A stretch of DNA of 64,000 bases from Chloroflexota bacterium (GCA_028874075.1 JAPPLU010000090.1:39360-103359), one strand, 5' to 3'; positions 52,833-62,195 are shown, counted from the first letter of the stretch. Notes: generated by a model not told the origin, from the letters alone. Numbers and translations are program-made.

Positions 52833-53840
52833 CTAAACTTCCAGGTTTATTCCCCGCCTCATCATGTCAACCGGGTAGTCCACATACACGTCGTCGTAGA
52901 TTTCCAGGGGTTCCGGCAATGGGCTTTCGTCGGCGAAGCTGATGGCGTCTTCCATAAGTTCCCGGGCTTCATCATCGAGACGGTCCAGTTCCTCGATGCT
53001 CACCAACCCTCCGTCTGCCACCCGTTCGCGAAAGAGTTTCAGAGGGTCGCGGCCGCGCCAATAGTCCTGCTCTTCCTGCGTACGGTAGCTAAGGGGATTG
53101 TCGAAAACGGTATGGCCATAATAGCGGTAAGTTCGGCACTCCAGCAGGGAAGGACCCTCGCCTGCTCGTGCCCGCCGAACCGCCTCGCCGGCGGCTTCAA
53201 ATACGTCGAAAACATCCATGCCGTCGATGTGAATCCCGGGCATGTCGTAGCCCGCAGCCCGGTCTGCCACCCGGGCGGTGGACAGGGCGTATTCCACAGG
53301 CGTTGACTCGGCATAACCATTGTTTTCGCAACAGAAGATCACGGGTAGCTTCCATACTGAGGCCAGGTTCATGCACTCGTGCAGGATGCCCTGATTGGCG
53401 CCGCCATCTCCGAAGAATGCTACGGCCACCCTCCCCAGGTTCTGCAGCTTGGAAGTAAGGCCCGCCCCAACTGCCAGGGGCACGCTGGCGGCAACGACAC
53501 CGTTGGTTCCCAGCATTCCTTTGCTCATATCCGCGATGTGCATGGAGCCACCCTTGCCCTTGTTGGGGCCCGTGGCCCGCCCGAAGAGTTCAGCCATCAT
53601 CAGCTTGGGATCCACACCCTTGGCTATGCAGTGGCCATGGCCCCGGTGGGTGCTTCCAATATAGTCGTCGTTGGTCAAGTGGGCACAAATGCCAGTGGGC
53701 ACCGCTTCCTGCCCTGCAGACGAATGCACCGAACCGGACATACCCCGCTGACCCGTTTCGGGAATCCCCCGCTCCTCAAAATGCCGGATAGTAGTCATCG
53801 TCTTGTACAGATAGAGCAACATATCCCGATCAAGTTCCAT
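52833..53840 (-). CDS. Pyruvate/acetoin dehydrogenase E1 component, alpha subunit
   Basis: A 335-residue thiamine-diphosphate-dependent E1 alpha. The cofactor motif is 'AVAFFGDGGANQGILHECMN' ending in 'ENNGYAESTP', the substrate-site 'STHRGHGHCIAKG' and the regulatory-loop-like 'YRYYGHTVFDNPLSYR' are present. It is followed by the beta subunit after 49 nt. Acetoin dehydrogenase or pyruvate dehydrogenase cannot be distinguished by sequence alone. Confidence 0.92.
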   Translation of the reverse strand: MELDRDMLLYLYKTMTTIRHFEERGIPETGQRGMSGSVHSSAGQEAVPTGICAHLTNDDYIGSTHRGHGHCIAKGVDPKLMMAELFGRATGPNKGKGGSMHIADMSKGMLGTNGVVAASVPLAVGAGLTSKLQNLGRVAVAFFGDGGANQGILHECMNLASVWKLPVIFCCENNGYAESTPVEYALSTARVADRAAGYDMPGIHIDGMDVFDVFEAAGEAVRRARAGEGPSLLECRTYRYYGHTVFDNPLSYRTQEEQDYWRGRDPLKLFRERVADGGLVSIEELDRLDDEARELMEDAISFADESPLPEPLEIYDDVYVDYPVDMMRRGINLEV

Positions 53841-53895
53841 AGTTCCTCACACTGGCCGGATAGGCGTTACCGAATGGATGGGCGAAATTTTCCCA

Positions 53896-53923
53896 ATAGT
53901 AGCACGGGGGTAAGGGATGTCAA
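53896..53923 (-). promoter_or_regulatory. Promoter of the E1 alpha-beta operon
   Basis: Minus-strand TTGACA (53923-53918, perfect), a 16-bp spacer and TACTAT (53901-53896) with extended TGC; leader about 50 nt. Confidence 0.75.
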
Positions 53924-53938
53924 TAGAGCTAGAGTGCG

Positions 53939-54826
53939 TCAAGGCTCAATGAAAATACTGACTACTTCCCCTGCTTCACATCCCAGGGCTTCCGCCGCAC
54001 TGCCATTCCGCACCGCAACTTCCAGATAGCCATTGCTGCCGACAAGGGCCACAAGAGGAAGACCGTCAGACTGGGCGCTGGAGTCTAATGCCAGGTAGTG
54101 GAAGGTCCGGCTGAGGCCCGCTATGCGGCGCGTTCCAATTTCAACCACTACTGTGCCTGCTTCCAAACCGGACCGGGTCAACCTGGTACCACTAATGTTG
54201 GTGATCAAGTTACCAAAACGGTCCTTGAAGATTACCTCCCCGACTATGGCGTTGCCCGCTTGAATGGGTTCGTCGAGCGGCTGATAGGTCACTTCAGACA
54301 CAGCTGAACCAAACTCCTCAGGCCTTACACCCGTGGACAGGTGGGCAGCCGCGGGGGCAAATATATCGCGTCCGTGAAAAGTGTTGCTGACTGGAAGCCT
54401 CTGGTAGCGTGGATTAGAAAGCTCCCAGCACTTGAGTTGAGCCGGCATTGGAATTATCCCTGGATGCTTGAAGTCAGGGGAGCCGCCAGCCATGTACGCT
54501 TTCAACACTTCGCTGAGCAGGCCATTATCAGGTGCAACGAACGTGGCGGCGGGTGTCTCGAGGACAATGGGCTTGCGGTCGGTGCCCACACCTGGGTCCA
54601 CCACCGCTACGTGGATCGTGCCGGGCGGAAAGTAAGAATGGTTTACACCCAGGACGAACGCTCCCTGGCGAATGTTCTGGGCGCCGATGTCGTGAGTCAG
54701 ATCGATGATGGTAGCGCCGGGATGGATGCTGAGTATTACACCCTTCATTACTCCGACGTAGGCGTCGGAACTACCAAAGTCCGTAGTCAGGACAATGGGG
54801 GGGCTACGCCGAGGATTACGGGTCAT
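53939..54826 (-). CDS. SAM hydroxide adenosyltransferase (DUF62, chlorinase/fluorinase family)
   Basis: A 295-residue protein of the SAM hydrolase/fluorinase/chlorinase family. Motifs: 'VLTTDFGSSDAYVGVMKGVI' at the N-terminus (catalytic Asp), 'HVAVVDPGVGTDRKPIVLE', 'FVAPDNGLLSEVL', 'NTFHGRDIFAPAAAHLSTG' and 'IFKDRFGNLITNI'. Most members hydrolyse SAM to adenosine and methionine; the Asp-Arg-His arrangement here fits the hydroxide adenosyltransferase type, so halogenase activity is not assumed. ATG 54824-54826; a TTG at 54835 is the alternative. Confidence 0.88.
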   Translation of the reverse strand: MTRNPRRSPPIVLTTDFGSSDAYVGVMKGVILSIHPGATIIDLTHDIGAQNIRQGAFVLGVNHSYFPPGTIHVAVVDPGVGTDRKPIVLETPAATFVAPDNGLLSEVLKAYMAGGSPDFKHPGIIPMPAQLKCWELSNPRYQRLPVSNTFHGRDIFAPAAAHLSTGVRPEEFGSAVSEVTYQPLDEPIQAGNAIVGEVIFKDRFGNLITNISGTRLTRSGLEAGTVVVEIGTRRIAGLSRTFHYLALDSSAQSDGLPLVALVGSNGYLEVAVRNGSAAEALGCEAGEVVSIFIEP

Positions 54827-54866
54827 CAGCAGCAAGCTCTAATGAGGACGAGCCAAGAAAAGTTAC

Positions 54867-55085
54867 TTACCCTGAAAAGAGACCCACGCTGATGATTGAC
54901 ACCACAATGAAAAGCACCGACAGGGCTATGGTGAACTGGAAGAGGGTTTTCTCCAGACCCCGACGGGTTCGAACCGTTGACTGGGCGCTGCCAAACAGGC
55001 CGCTGCCGCTTTCCTTGACCTGGCTGAGAATTATCAGCACCAAAACTACGGACACCAATATCTGCGCGATATTCAGGTAAATCAA
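54867..55085 (-). CDS. secG: Preprotein translocase subunit SecG
   Basis: A 72-residue membrane protein with two transmembrane helices, 'LNIAQILVSVVLVLIILSQ' and 'FQFTIALSVLFIVVSIISVG', around the conserved 'GSGLFGSAQSTVRTRRGLEK' loop. It helps SecA-driven protein translocation through SecYEG. I chose the TTG at 55083-55085, which has AGGGGAGAG upstream; a longer frame to 55121 adds a polar stretch without homology. Confidence 0.9.
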   Translation of the reverse strand: MIYLNIAQILVSVVLVLIILSQVKESGSGLFGSAQSTVRTRRGLEKTLFQFTIALSVLFIVVSIISVGLFSG

Positions 55086-55198
55086 ACTATTTTCTCTCCC
55101 CTGATCCGAGGCGACACCCAACTTACAGCGCGCCAGTCCCCATATATTACAATTTGGATCCCCAATGAAAATGGGATGTGTTCCTCAGGAGTCAGCTA

Positions 55199-56677
55199 TT
55201 AAACGTCCCTGGCCTTTTCCAGGGCTGAAAGGACCAATTCCTGGACTAAATCCGGCTTGGCCTGGCCCCGAGTCAGCTTCATAACCTGCCCCACCAGGAA
55301 CCTGGAGGCCGTTTCTTTTCCACTCATGAAGTCGGCGACGGCCTTTGGGTTCTCTGCCAGAGCCTGGGACACGGCAGCATCCACCACCGACGAGTCGCTG
55401 ATCTGGCTAAGACCCTTTTGGTCAACGATTTTACCCGGCTCCTGACCGGAAGCGAAAGCCTCTTCCAGAACCGTCTTGGCCAATGTATTGCTGAGTGTGC
55501 CATCATCGACCAGGTTCAGAAGTTCCGCCAGGTGCTGCGGCGTCACTCTTGTCTCCCCAATCGAAATGTTATCGAGGTTCATCAGCCGGCTCAGGTCTCC
55601 CAGCATCCAGTTGCTGACGTTCTTGGCATATAACTGAGAGCTTGGCCCATCCGCCGGGCGGAGGGCTACCGCCTCTTCGAAATATTCCGCCAATGCACGC
55701 GTCCCGGTAAGCAGGTCGGCATCGTAAAGCGGCAAGCCATACTGTTCCATGAACCTGGCCTTGCGCTGGCCGGCCAGTTCCGGCAGCCTGCGCTGTATCT
55801 CTTCAACCCACTCGCCGCCGATCATTACGGGTGGGAGGTCTGGTTCTGGAAAATAACGGTAGTCATGCGCGTGCTCTTTGCTCCGCTGGGAAACCGTTAC
55901 GCCGCGTTCTTCGACCCACCCACGGGTCTCCTGCGTCACACGACCGCCGTCTTCCAATATACGGCGCTGTCGATCCACCTCATGCTCCAGGGCCAGAAAG
56001 ACGGACCTGAAGCTGTTCATGTTCTTGATCTCGGTGCGGGTGCCGTACTCGCTGCTGCCTTCCGGGCGAATGCTGACGTTGGCATCGCAGCGGAAGTTGC
56101 CGTCCTGCATATTTCCGGCGGAGACTCCCAGGTACTGCATTATGGAATGGAGGGTGGTCAGGTATGCCCGCGCCTCTTCGGGGGACCTCATATCCGGGGC
56201 GCTGACTACTTCCATCAAAGGCGAACCTGCACGATTTACGTCGACCAGGCTATGGGGTTCACCCTGTCCGTCGGGCAAATGGAATAGCTTGGCAGCATCC
56301 TCCTCCAGATGCACCCGATCTACACCTATTGACTTCCTGCCACCTTCGATCTCGATTTCCAGCGCCCCATCTTCAGCCAGGGGAAGATCATACTGGGAAA
56401 TCTGATAACCCTTCATAAGGTCAGGATAGGGATAGTTCTTCCGGTCAAACTTGGAATACTCCGGAATCCGACAGCCCAAGGCCAGGCCGGTCATTATGGT
56501 GTATTCGACCGCCCTCTTGTTGATAACCGGCAGGGAACCTGGCAGCCCCAGGCAAACCGGGCAAACGTGGGTGTTGGGTTGGGCATACTGGTAACTAGCC
56601 GAGCAGCCACAGAACATCTTGCTGCGTGTTTGCAGTTGAACGTGGACTTCCAGACCTATGACAGTCTCGTATTTCAT
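55199..56677 (-). CDS. gatB: Aspartyl/glutamyl-tRNA amidotransferase subunit B
   Basis: A 492-residue subunit of GatCAB, which converts Glu-tRNA(Gln) or Asp-tRNA(Asn) to the amidated form. The N-terminal 'VIGLEVHVQLQTRSKMFCGC' with zinc ligands in 'CGCSASYQYAQPNTHVCPVC', 'FDRKNYPYPDLMKGYQISQY' and 'VDVNRAGSPLMEVVSAPD' are diagnostic; the YqeY/tail domain occupies the last 150 residues. gatA and gatC are not in the window. Confidence 0.96.
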   Translation of the reverse strand: MKYETVIGLEVHVQLQTRSKMFCGCSASYQYAQPNTHVCPVCLGLPGSLPVINKRAVEYTIMTGLALGCRIPEYSKFDRKNYPYPDLMKGYQISQYDLPLAEDGALEIEIEGGRKSIGVDRVHLEEDAAKLFHLPDGQGEPHSLVDVNRAGSPLMEVVSAPDMRSPEEARAYLTTLHSIMQYLGVSAGNMQDGNFRCDANVSIRPEGSSEYGTRTEIKNMNSFRSVFLALEHEVDRQRRILEDGGRVTQETRGWVEERGVTVSQRSKEHAHDYRYFPEPDLPPVMIGGEWVEEIQRRLPELAGQRKARFMEQYGLPLYDADLLTGTRALAEYFEEAVALRPADGPSSQLYAKNVSNWMLGDLSRLMNLDNISIGETRVTPQHLAELLNLVDDGTLSNTLAKTVLEEAFASGQEPGKIVDQKGLSQISDSSVVDAAVSQALAENPKAVADFMSGKETASRFLVGQVMKLTRGQAKPDLVQELVLSALEKARDV

Positions 56678-56726
56678 GCCTTCAGCCGGACAATGTTGGT
56701 TGGCCGTTTAGATTTCTCACCCGAGC

Positions 56727-56735
56727 ATTATATCA
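56727..56735 (-). promoter_or_regulatory. Extended -10 promoter of gatB
   Basis: Minus-strand TGATATAAT (56735-56727) is a perfect extended -10; a TTGGTG at 56752-56747 is too close to act as a standard -35. About 45 nt separate the expected start from the gatB ATG. Confidence 0.55.
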
Positions 56736-56792
56736 GGGTTGGTACGCACCAATCGCATGCTGCGAATCAATTCGCTCACTATCTCGTTAGCT

Positions 56793-57995
56793 TCAAGGCA
56801 GAAAGACGGAGTAGTTGGTCAGCGGGACTGTGTCGGCGCCGATCCTTCCCCAGATCTGAACCGTGTAGACTCCGGTTCCGTGGAAGCTGATGATTTCGGA
56901 CAGGTCGGCCTCAACGGTAAAACGGGAATCGTCCTGGGACCATCGGTCCGCAGTTGTCCACGGCACAGCAGCTGAGTGAGCGACTTCAACCGACAGGGGC
57001 GGAGCGGAAGACCGGGAAAGGCCGGCATCCAGGGTGTATGGATCTATTCCTGTGCCCCATTCATAGCTCACCAGAGACTCGGCGTAATAGTCTTCGGTGG
57101 AGGCGGGCGGTCGAACAAAGGTTGCGGGTTTCTGGCCAATGCCATAACGATAGGTGGCATCCAATTGGCCCAGGCTAAGCCGACGAGAATGAGGGTGGAA
57201 CCAGACCGCCAGTGCCTCCAGCTCCAGGCCTTCCCTGAACTGGCCCGACATTTGCAGCTTTGTTCCATATATGGTCGGCAGGTTGATGAACTCCAGGTGG
57301 TCCGTTTCGAACTGCTGGACAACCCAGCATTGGGCCTCGTTGCATGAGAGACCCAAACTAACATTACGGTGCCAAGGATCGAGGACATTTGCCCTCTCCG
57401 CCGAACCAGCCATGAACCCTTGATGCATTTCCCTTATGACGGTTCGCCAGGCTGTTATTCCCGAATCATCCGAAGCAGGGATGCCGATAGGTCCCGCTAT
57501 ATTTTGCCGAACGCGGTTGGTTCCGCCGGCGAGGGTATACCGCATCTGGGGCGTCAGGCCATGTACATCCCAATGCGAACGATAGCCATATTGCTTCATA
57601 CTCTCGGTGTGCTGCTGGGCCGAGGCGTTGTAGCCCAGATTAAGAGGAGGAACTTGGGCAAGTACCCGTTCGGAATTGATGAGGTAGAGCAGTTCCGACC
57701 TTATTTCTGGAAGGCTTGCAGGCCCGATAGAGGGCCTGCCGGAAGCTTCAACATCGGAGTCCTTGACTTCGAAAGGGCCGGGGATAAAGTTGCTGAGAGC
57801 CCGAACCGGGGAGACATCGCCATTCTGCCGGTAGTCATGCCACGCAACGACCGCAAGGATTTGCACCAACACAGTCAGGCACAACACCGACAGCAAGAAT
57901 ACACCCAGGCGGTACATCCGATTCCGAGTTATCTCCACAAGAATTGCCAAGGGCGTCGATAGACCATACTCATCGACGCCCCCGTTTGGGATCAC
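56793..57995 (-). CDS. Membrane-anchored CAP/SCP-domain protein
   Basis: A 400-residue exported protein. A basic N-terminus and a hydrophobic segment ('LGVFLLSVLCLTVLVQILAV', about residues 30-50) form an uncleaved anchor or signal. The CAP domain (about 100-210) shows 'LLYLINSERVLAQVPPLNLG', 'AQQHTESMKQYGYRSHWDVH' and 'WHRNVSLGLSC', the usual Glu/His-bearing order. The remaining half is beta-rich and unrecognised. Start choice is uncertain: GTG at 57995, a GTG at 57938 and an ATG at 57917 are all in frame; I list the longest. CAP proteins have varied extracellular roles. Confidence 0.78.
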   Translation of the reverse strand: MIPNGGVDEYGLSTPLAILVEITRNRMYRLGVFLLSVLCLTVLVQILAVVAWHDYRQNGDVSPVRALSNFIPGPFEVKDSDVEASGRPSIGPASLPEIRSELLYLINSERVLAQVPPLNLGYNASAQQHTESMKQYGYRSHWDVHGLTPQMRYTLAGGTNRVRQNIAGPIGIPASDDSGITAWRTVIREMHQGFMAGSAERANVLDPWHRNVSLGLSCNEAQCWVVQQFETDHLEFINLPTIYGTKLQMSGQFREGLELEALAVWFHPHSRRLSLGQLDATYRYGIGQKPATFVRPPASTEDYYAESLVSYEWGTGIDPYTLDAGLSRSSAPPLSVEVAHSAAVPWTTADRWSQDDSRFTVEADLSEIISFHGTGVYTVQIWGRIGADTVPLTNYSVFLP

Positions 57996-58035
57996 TACTA
58001 AGCTCTATAGAGCAGGTCTCTGCAGACCCCGACGA

Positions 58036-59988
58036 CTATTCCTCATCACCATACTGGGCCTTCAGAGATTCAACCACCGCCGGGTCTGCCAGCGTGGTGG
58101 TGTCGCCCAAGGCCCTGCCTTCCGCCACGTCACGGAGCAGTCGGCGCATAATTTTGCCGCTGCGGGTCTTGGGCAACTCAGCGGCAAAATAGATGTCGTC
58201 GGGGCGGGCCATGGGGCCAATCTTGGTGGCTACATGGGCCTTTAGCTCGGTAATCAGGTCATCGGAAGTTTCTATCTGGTCCTTGATGGTTACGAATGCT
58301 ACGATGGCCTGGCCCTTGATTTCGTGCTCGCGGCCAATGCAAGCGGCCTCGGCCACCTTGGAGTTGTCCACCAGGGCGCTCTCCACCTCCATTGTGCTGA
58401 TCCGGTGAGCAGAGACGTTGATCACATCGTCAACCCGACCCAGGAGCCAGTAGTAACCCTCTTCATCCAGCTTGGCCCCATCGGAGGTGAAGTAGGTGTC
58501 GGGATAGCGGGACCAGTATTGCTGGACAAACCGCTCAGGGTCGCCGTAAATGCCCCTGAGCATGGAAGGCCAGGGGCGCTTGATGGTCAGGTAACCGCCA
58601 CCTCCTGGCCCGACGGCGTTGCCAGCTTCATCCAGGATTTCGGCCTCAATGCCCGGGAAGGGATGGGTGGCCGAACCCGGCTTAAGGGTAGTGATGCCGG
58701 GCAGGGGTGCAATCAATATAGAACCCGTTTCAGTCTGCCACCAGGTGTCAACCACCGGGCAGCGGCCACCCCCAATGTGCTGCCAGTACCAGACCCAGGC
58801 TTCCGGGTTGATGGGTTCACCCACCGATCCCAGCAACCGCAGGGTAGACATATCGTGGCGGTTGGGGTACTCCTCGCCCCAGCGCATGAAGGTGCGGATG
58901 GCGGTCGGCGCGGTGTAACAGATAGTGCAGCCGTATTTCTCCACGATGGCCCAGAAACGGTCCCGGTCGGGATAGTCAGGCGAGCCTTCGTACATAACGG
59001 AGGTGGCGCCATTGGCCAGGGGACCATATACGATATAACTATGCCCGGTAACCCATCCGATGTCGGCGGTGCACCAGTACACGTCGTCTTCCTTCAGGTC
59101 GAATATCCACTTGGTGGTTGCATAGGTTCCTGTCATGTATCCACCGGTGGTGTGCACAATGCCCTTGGGTTTGCCGGTTGTGCCGCTGGTGTACAGCATG
59201 TAGAGCATGTCTTCGCTGTCCATCGGTTCCGGCTCGCAGGTCAGGGGCTGATCTTCAACCAGGTCGTGCCACCACACGTCCCTGCCATCCACCATTTTGT
59301 CGTCCGCATGGCCGGTCCGGCGGACAACGACGACTTTCTCAACGGGAGTTTCACCTTCAAGGGACTCGTCGGCGTTCTGCTTCAGCTGCACAATTCCGCC
59401 ACGCCGATAGCCGCCATCGGCGGTAATCATTACCTTGGACTGGGAGTCGTCGATACGGTCGCGAATGGAGTCGGCGCTGAACCCGCCAAAAATCACGCTG
59501 TGGGCGGCGCCGATGCGGGCGCAAGCCAGCATAGAGATAGGCAACTCCGGCACCATGGGTAGATAAATAGTTACCCGATCGCCCTTCTGAACGCCCAGGC
59601 TCTTGAGGCCGTTGGCAAAGCGGCACACTTCCCGGTGCAGGTCCCAGTAGGTATAGACCTTCCAGTCCCCCGGTTCACCTTCCCAGATAATGGCCGCCTT
59701 ATTGCGGCGCCCGTTCTTCAGGTGGCGGTCTACGCAGTTATAGGAAGCGTTCAGTTTGCCACCAATGAACCATTTGGCATCGGGCGGGTTCCATTCCAGA
59801 ACTTGTTCCCAGGGTTCAAACCAGTCCAGTTCCCCGGCAAACCTGGCCCAGAAAGCTTCCGGATCCCGGCGGGCTTCCTCATAGACGTTGGGGTCCTTGA
59901 TGTTGGCATTCCGAGCGAACTCATCAGGGGGCGGAAAGGTCCGGTCTTCCTGAAGTAAGGCCTCGATGCCGCCAGTATTCTCAACCAT
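58036..59988 (-). CDS. acsA: Acetyl-CoA synthetase (AMP-forming)
   Basis: A 650-residue acyl-adenylate-forming enzyme converting acetate to acetyl-CoA. Motifs: '[20 protein letters not shown]' (P-loop-like A3), '[19 protein letters not shown]', '[20 protein letters not shown]', '[20 protein letters not shown]' and the C-terminal '[15 protein letters not shown]', whose Lys is the usual acetylation-controlled residue. Length is normal. The E1 genes upstream in the window could feed acetyl groups too, but no operon link exists. Confidence 0.95.
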   Translation of the reverse strand: MVENTGGIEALLQEDRTFPPPDEFARNANIKDPNVYEEARRDPEAFWARFAGELDWFEPWEQVLEWNPPDAKWFIGGKLNASYNCVDRHLKNGRRNKAAIIWEGEPGDWKVYTYWDLHREVCRFANGLKSLGVQKGDRVTIYLPMVPELPISMLACARIGAAHSVIFGGFSADSIRDRIDDSQSKVMITADGGYRRGGIVQLKQNADESLEGETPVEKVVVVRRTGHADDKMVDGRDVWWHDLVEDQPLTCEPEPMDSEDMLYMLYTSGTTGKPKGIVHTTGGYMTGTYATTKWIFDLKEDDVYWCTADIGWVTGHSYIVYGPLANGATSVMYEGSPDYPDRDRFWAIVEKYGCTICYTAPTAIRTFMRWGEEYPNRHDMSTLRLLGSVGEPINPEAWVWYWQHIGGGRCPVVDTWWQTETGSILIAPLPGITTLKPGSATHPFPGIEAEILDEAGNAVGPGGGGYLTIKRPWPSMLRGIYGDPERFVQQYWSRYPDTYFTSDGAKLDEEGYYWLLGRVDDVINVSAHRISTMEVESALVDNSKVAEAACIGREHEIKGQAIVAFVTIKDQIETSDDLITELKAHVATKIGPMARPDDIYFAAELPKTRSGKIMRRLLRDVAEGRALGDTTTLADPAVVESLKAQYGDEE

Positions 59989-60071
59989 CGCTTTACCCCC
60001 AAATGCTTCGGAAATAAGTGCTAACTACCCAACAAACGGTAGCTTGGCCCACCCTTTGGCCAGACTGTGCC

Positions 60072-60101
60072 ATTTTAGACATAAGGGTTTCTTGATTGCA
60101 A
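60072..60101 (-). promoter_or_regulatory. Promoter of acsA
   Basis: Minus-strand TTGCAA (60101-60096), an 18-bp spacer and TAAAAT (60077-60072); leader of about 75 nt. Confidence 0.55.
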
Positions 60102-60132
60102 ACCAGTACCGCGCACCCATTGTTGCCCAGTG

Positions 60133-60783
60133 TCAGCTACAAGCGCCCGCCTCTCTTAACTTCTCGAACAGCCTTTGGGTTTGGACCACGTCGCCGTGGG
60201 CCCGGTGGGCACGGATGCGGGAAGTTGATATGCCAAAGTCCTGGCACGCAGCCTGGAGATTGTACCGAAGGCCAGGCGGGGTCCGCATGTCCAGGACGCG
60301 CTGGACATACTCCACATGGCTTTCCCCCTCCATCGGATACTGACCCAGCTTAAGACCCTTGTACAGGGCCATGGTATCGATAAAACGCCGGGCGGGCAGA
60401 TCATCTACTTCGTCGATGACCCGGCGAGGATAGCGTCCCTCCTCCACCGCTCGGCGGTGAACTCGGGCCGCCTCCAGCAAGAAGGCCCTGTCGAATCGGA
60501 CAATGTTATGCCCGACCAGGGGCAATCCGGCGGCACGCTCCACAAACCAGGCCAGGGCTTCGTCTATAGTTATGCCACGGGCGGAGAGGTCTCCGTCGCT
60601 GATTCCGGTAAGACGGACAATTTGCTGCGGCAGTGGGCGATCCACCCTAACCAGGACCGAATCGGTCTCGGGAGTCCTGCCCGGTCTTGCCACCGACACG
60701 CCAATTTCGATTATCAGGTCGTTCCAGCAGTCGAGACCTGTAGTCTCCAGGTCAACCACCGCATAGCCGTCCTGCAGGTTCAT
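60133..60783 (-). CDS. DnaQ-like 3'-5' exonuclease
   Basis: A 216-residue DEDDh exonuclease. Exo I is 'YAVVDLETTGLDC' (D, E), Exo II 'LVGHNIVRFDRAFL', and Exo III 'RAHRAHGDVVQTQRLF' with His and Asp. It may act in DNA proofreading or repair, or RNA end trimming; it is a stand-alone domain without polymerase. The ATG at 60781-60783 has AGGTGTGG upstream; the longer frame to 61008 is not conserved. It lies upstream of acsA on the same strand, but acsA has its own promoter, located in the end of this gene's downstream region. Confidence 0.85.
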   Translation of the reverse strand: MNLQDGYAVVDLETTGLDCWNDLIIEIGVSVARPGRTPETDSVLVRVDRPLPQQIVRLTGISDGDLSARGITIDEALAWFVERAAGLPLVGHNIVRFDRAFLLEAARVHRRAVEEGRYPRRVIDEVDDLPARRFIDTMALYKGLKLGQYPMEGESHVEYVQRVLDMRTPPGLRYNLQAACQDFGISTSRIRAHRAHGDVVQTQRLFEKLREAGACS

Positions 60784-60868
60784 AGTTGCCACACCTAATG
60801 AGTTATTCACCTTGAGATATTGCCGAGAGTTTACATCAACCTGGGGGACTGGGCACACCAATGATACC

Positions 60869-60899
60869 TTTACAGCGAGTGCCTGACTCCCAGTATAAT
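60869..60899 (+). promoter_or_regulatory. Promoter of the maleate isomerase-like gene
   Basis: TTTACA (60869-60874), a 19-bp spacer and a perfect TATAAT (60894-60899). The spacer is slightly long; the predicted leader is about 38 nt. Confidence 0.6.
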
Positions 60900-60943
60900 G
60901 ACCACAACATTCGGGACAGACACCACAAAGAGTGGAGATGAAG

Positions 60944-61648
60944 ATGACCAACAGCTCAAATGGCAGTGTGGAAGGGAAGCGAGTGGGCCTGATAGTTCCT
61001 TCCACCAATACGGTTATGGAACCGGACCTTTACCGCCATCTTCCCGTGGGCACCACGGTCCATACGTCGAGGATGCTCCTGGAAGGGAGCGTTACCATCG
61101 AGGCAGAGGAGTTGATGCTGGACGTCTACCTGCCGGAATGCGCCCGTCAGATCGGAACTCTAATGCCAGACGTGGTGGTCTTTGGCTGCACCTCGGCCGG
61201 CGCGCTGCGGGGCCCGGCTTATGAACAGGAACTGGCGGGAGAGATTTCCAAAGCCACCGGGGCGCCCACCATCACCATAATGGGAGCGGTCGTGGATGAA
61301 CTCAACCGACTGGATGTAAAGACGGTGGCGGTACTTACGCCTTATTCTGAGGAGATTAACAACACTATCAAGGAGTCGCTGGAGGCTTCCGGTTTTACCG
61401 TTCCTTACATTAACGGGATGGACGTAAAGGGCGCCTTCAACATCGCTGCAGTCTCCCCGGGCGAGATTATTCAATATGCAGAAGAGCAATTGAGGGGGAT
61501 TGAGTCGGACTGCCTGTTCGTCTCTTGTGCCAACCTAAAGTCGGTGGACGTACTGGAGGAATTGCGCCAGGCCGCGGGGCGCCCAGTAGTGACCAGCAAC
61601 CAGGCGGTGCTGGAAGGGGTGAAACGCACTATCAACGTTGCGGACTGA
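60944..61648 (+). CDS. Asp/Glu racemase-superfamily protein (maleate isomerase/arylmalonate decarboxylase-like)
   Basis: A 234-residue protein with two Cys-containing half-sites: 'VVFGCTSAGALRG' (about residue 82) and 'FVSCANLKSVDVLEELR' (about residue 190), the arrangement of maleate cis-trans isomerases and arylmalonate decarboxylases, which use a Cys pair to move a proton. The N-terminal 'VGLIVPSTNTVMEPDLYRHL' is also typical. Substrate is unknown. The ATG at 60944 has GGAG 6 nt upstream and is preferred to GTG 60932. Confidence 0.84.
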   Translation: MTNSSNGSVEGKRVGLIVPSTNTVMEPDLYRHLPVGTTVHTSRMLLEGSVTIEAEELMLDVYLPECARQIGTLMPDVVVFGCTSAGALRGPAYEQELAGEISKATGAPTITIMGAVVDELNRLDVKTVAVLTPYSEEINNTIKESLEASGFTVPYINGMDVKGAFNIAAVSPGEIIQYAEEQLRGIESDCLFVSCANLKSVDVLEELRQAAGRPVVTSNQAVLEGVKRTINVAD

Positions 61649-61697
61649 GCACTCTCATGGCAACCAACTCAGCCTACCTGGCTCTGGGCCCGATTCG

Positions 61698-61727
61698 TTG
61701 ACGGCCCAGCGTCGCCAAATCTATAAT
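61698..61727 (+). promoter_or_regulatory. Strong promoter before the small hypothetical gene
   Basis: TTGACG (61698-61703), an 18-bp spacer and a perfect TATAAT (61722-61727). The expected start near 61734 gives a short leader carrying AAAGGG (61745-61750). Confidence 0.75.
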
Positions 61728-61755
61728 CGGTTAGATTTCTACAGAAAGGGCGCGA

Positions 61756-62058
61756 TTGATCATGATAAAAACCGGCCAGCGTTATGTAAGCCCCGGTGGG
61801 GCGGAGATGGTTGTGACCAAGGGTGGAGACGGGGACTTCTTTGATGGTGAGACTCCGCTGCAACTAAAGGGAGCGGAGGAAGCGTTTGCAGGTATTGAAG
61901 TTTCTTCCGAGGCCATAGACATGGCACTAGGGAAGAGGTTCTCTTCTGCGGACGGTTCCGTCTCTGTGCTGGTGACCAAGGCAGGGCGGTGCGACCTTCG
62001 ATACAATGGGGATCCCATGGAACTGCAGCAGCCAAAGGAATTGCCATCATCCGACTGA
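61756..62058 (+). CDS. Hypothetical protein of about 100 residues
   Basis: I do not recognise this protein. It is small, acidic and without signal peptide or membrane segment. It contains 'TGQRYVSPGGAEMVVTKGGD' near the N-terminus and a second, similar stretch 'KRFSSADGSVSVLVTKAGRC' in the middle: both have a K/R-x-Y/F-x-S/P...G-x...V-V/L-V-T-K pattern, so it may be a tandem duplication of about 45 residues each with a G-D-L(F)-x-x-x-G-x-P-L/M end. The TTG at 61756 has AAAGGG 5 nt upstream; ATG 61762 is the alternative. It has its own promoter and terminator, so it is a real transcription unit. Confidence 0.7.
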   Translation: MIMIKTGQRYVSPGGAEMVVTKGGDGDFFDGETPLQLKGAEEAFAGIEVSSEAIDMALGKRFSSADGSVSVLVTKAGRCDLRYNGDPMELQQPKELPSSD

Positions 62059-62088
62059 CACCACTTGGTCTTTACTGGCTTTTTGTCG

Positions 62089-62127
62089 CCCCTTCCCTTC
62101 AGCTTCCGGGAAGGGGTCATCCTTTTT
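62089..62127 (+). terminator. Rho-independent terminator
   Basis: CCCCTTCCC (62089-62097), a 10-nt loop and GGGAAGGGG (62108-62116) form a perfect 9-bp stem followed by TCATCCTTTTT. It lies 30 nt after the stop of the small hypothetical gene. Confidence 0.8.
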
Positions 62128-62195
62128 CTGGAACCCCAAACCAACGATGCCTCCAGGCCGTATATTCACTATAAGCTAGCTCAGAGAAAGGGCGA

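Noticed and set aside
53939..54826. Halogenase (fluorinase/chlorinase) function
   Set aside because: Most DUF62 proteins hydrolyse SAM and nothing in the motifs here argues for a halide site.
54965..54985. GGGTTCGAACC-like tRNA T-arm
   Set aside because: It lies in the coding sequence of secG and no tRNA cloverleaf surrounds it. No tRNA was found anywhere.
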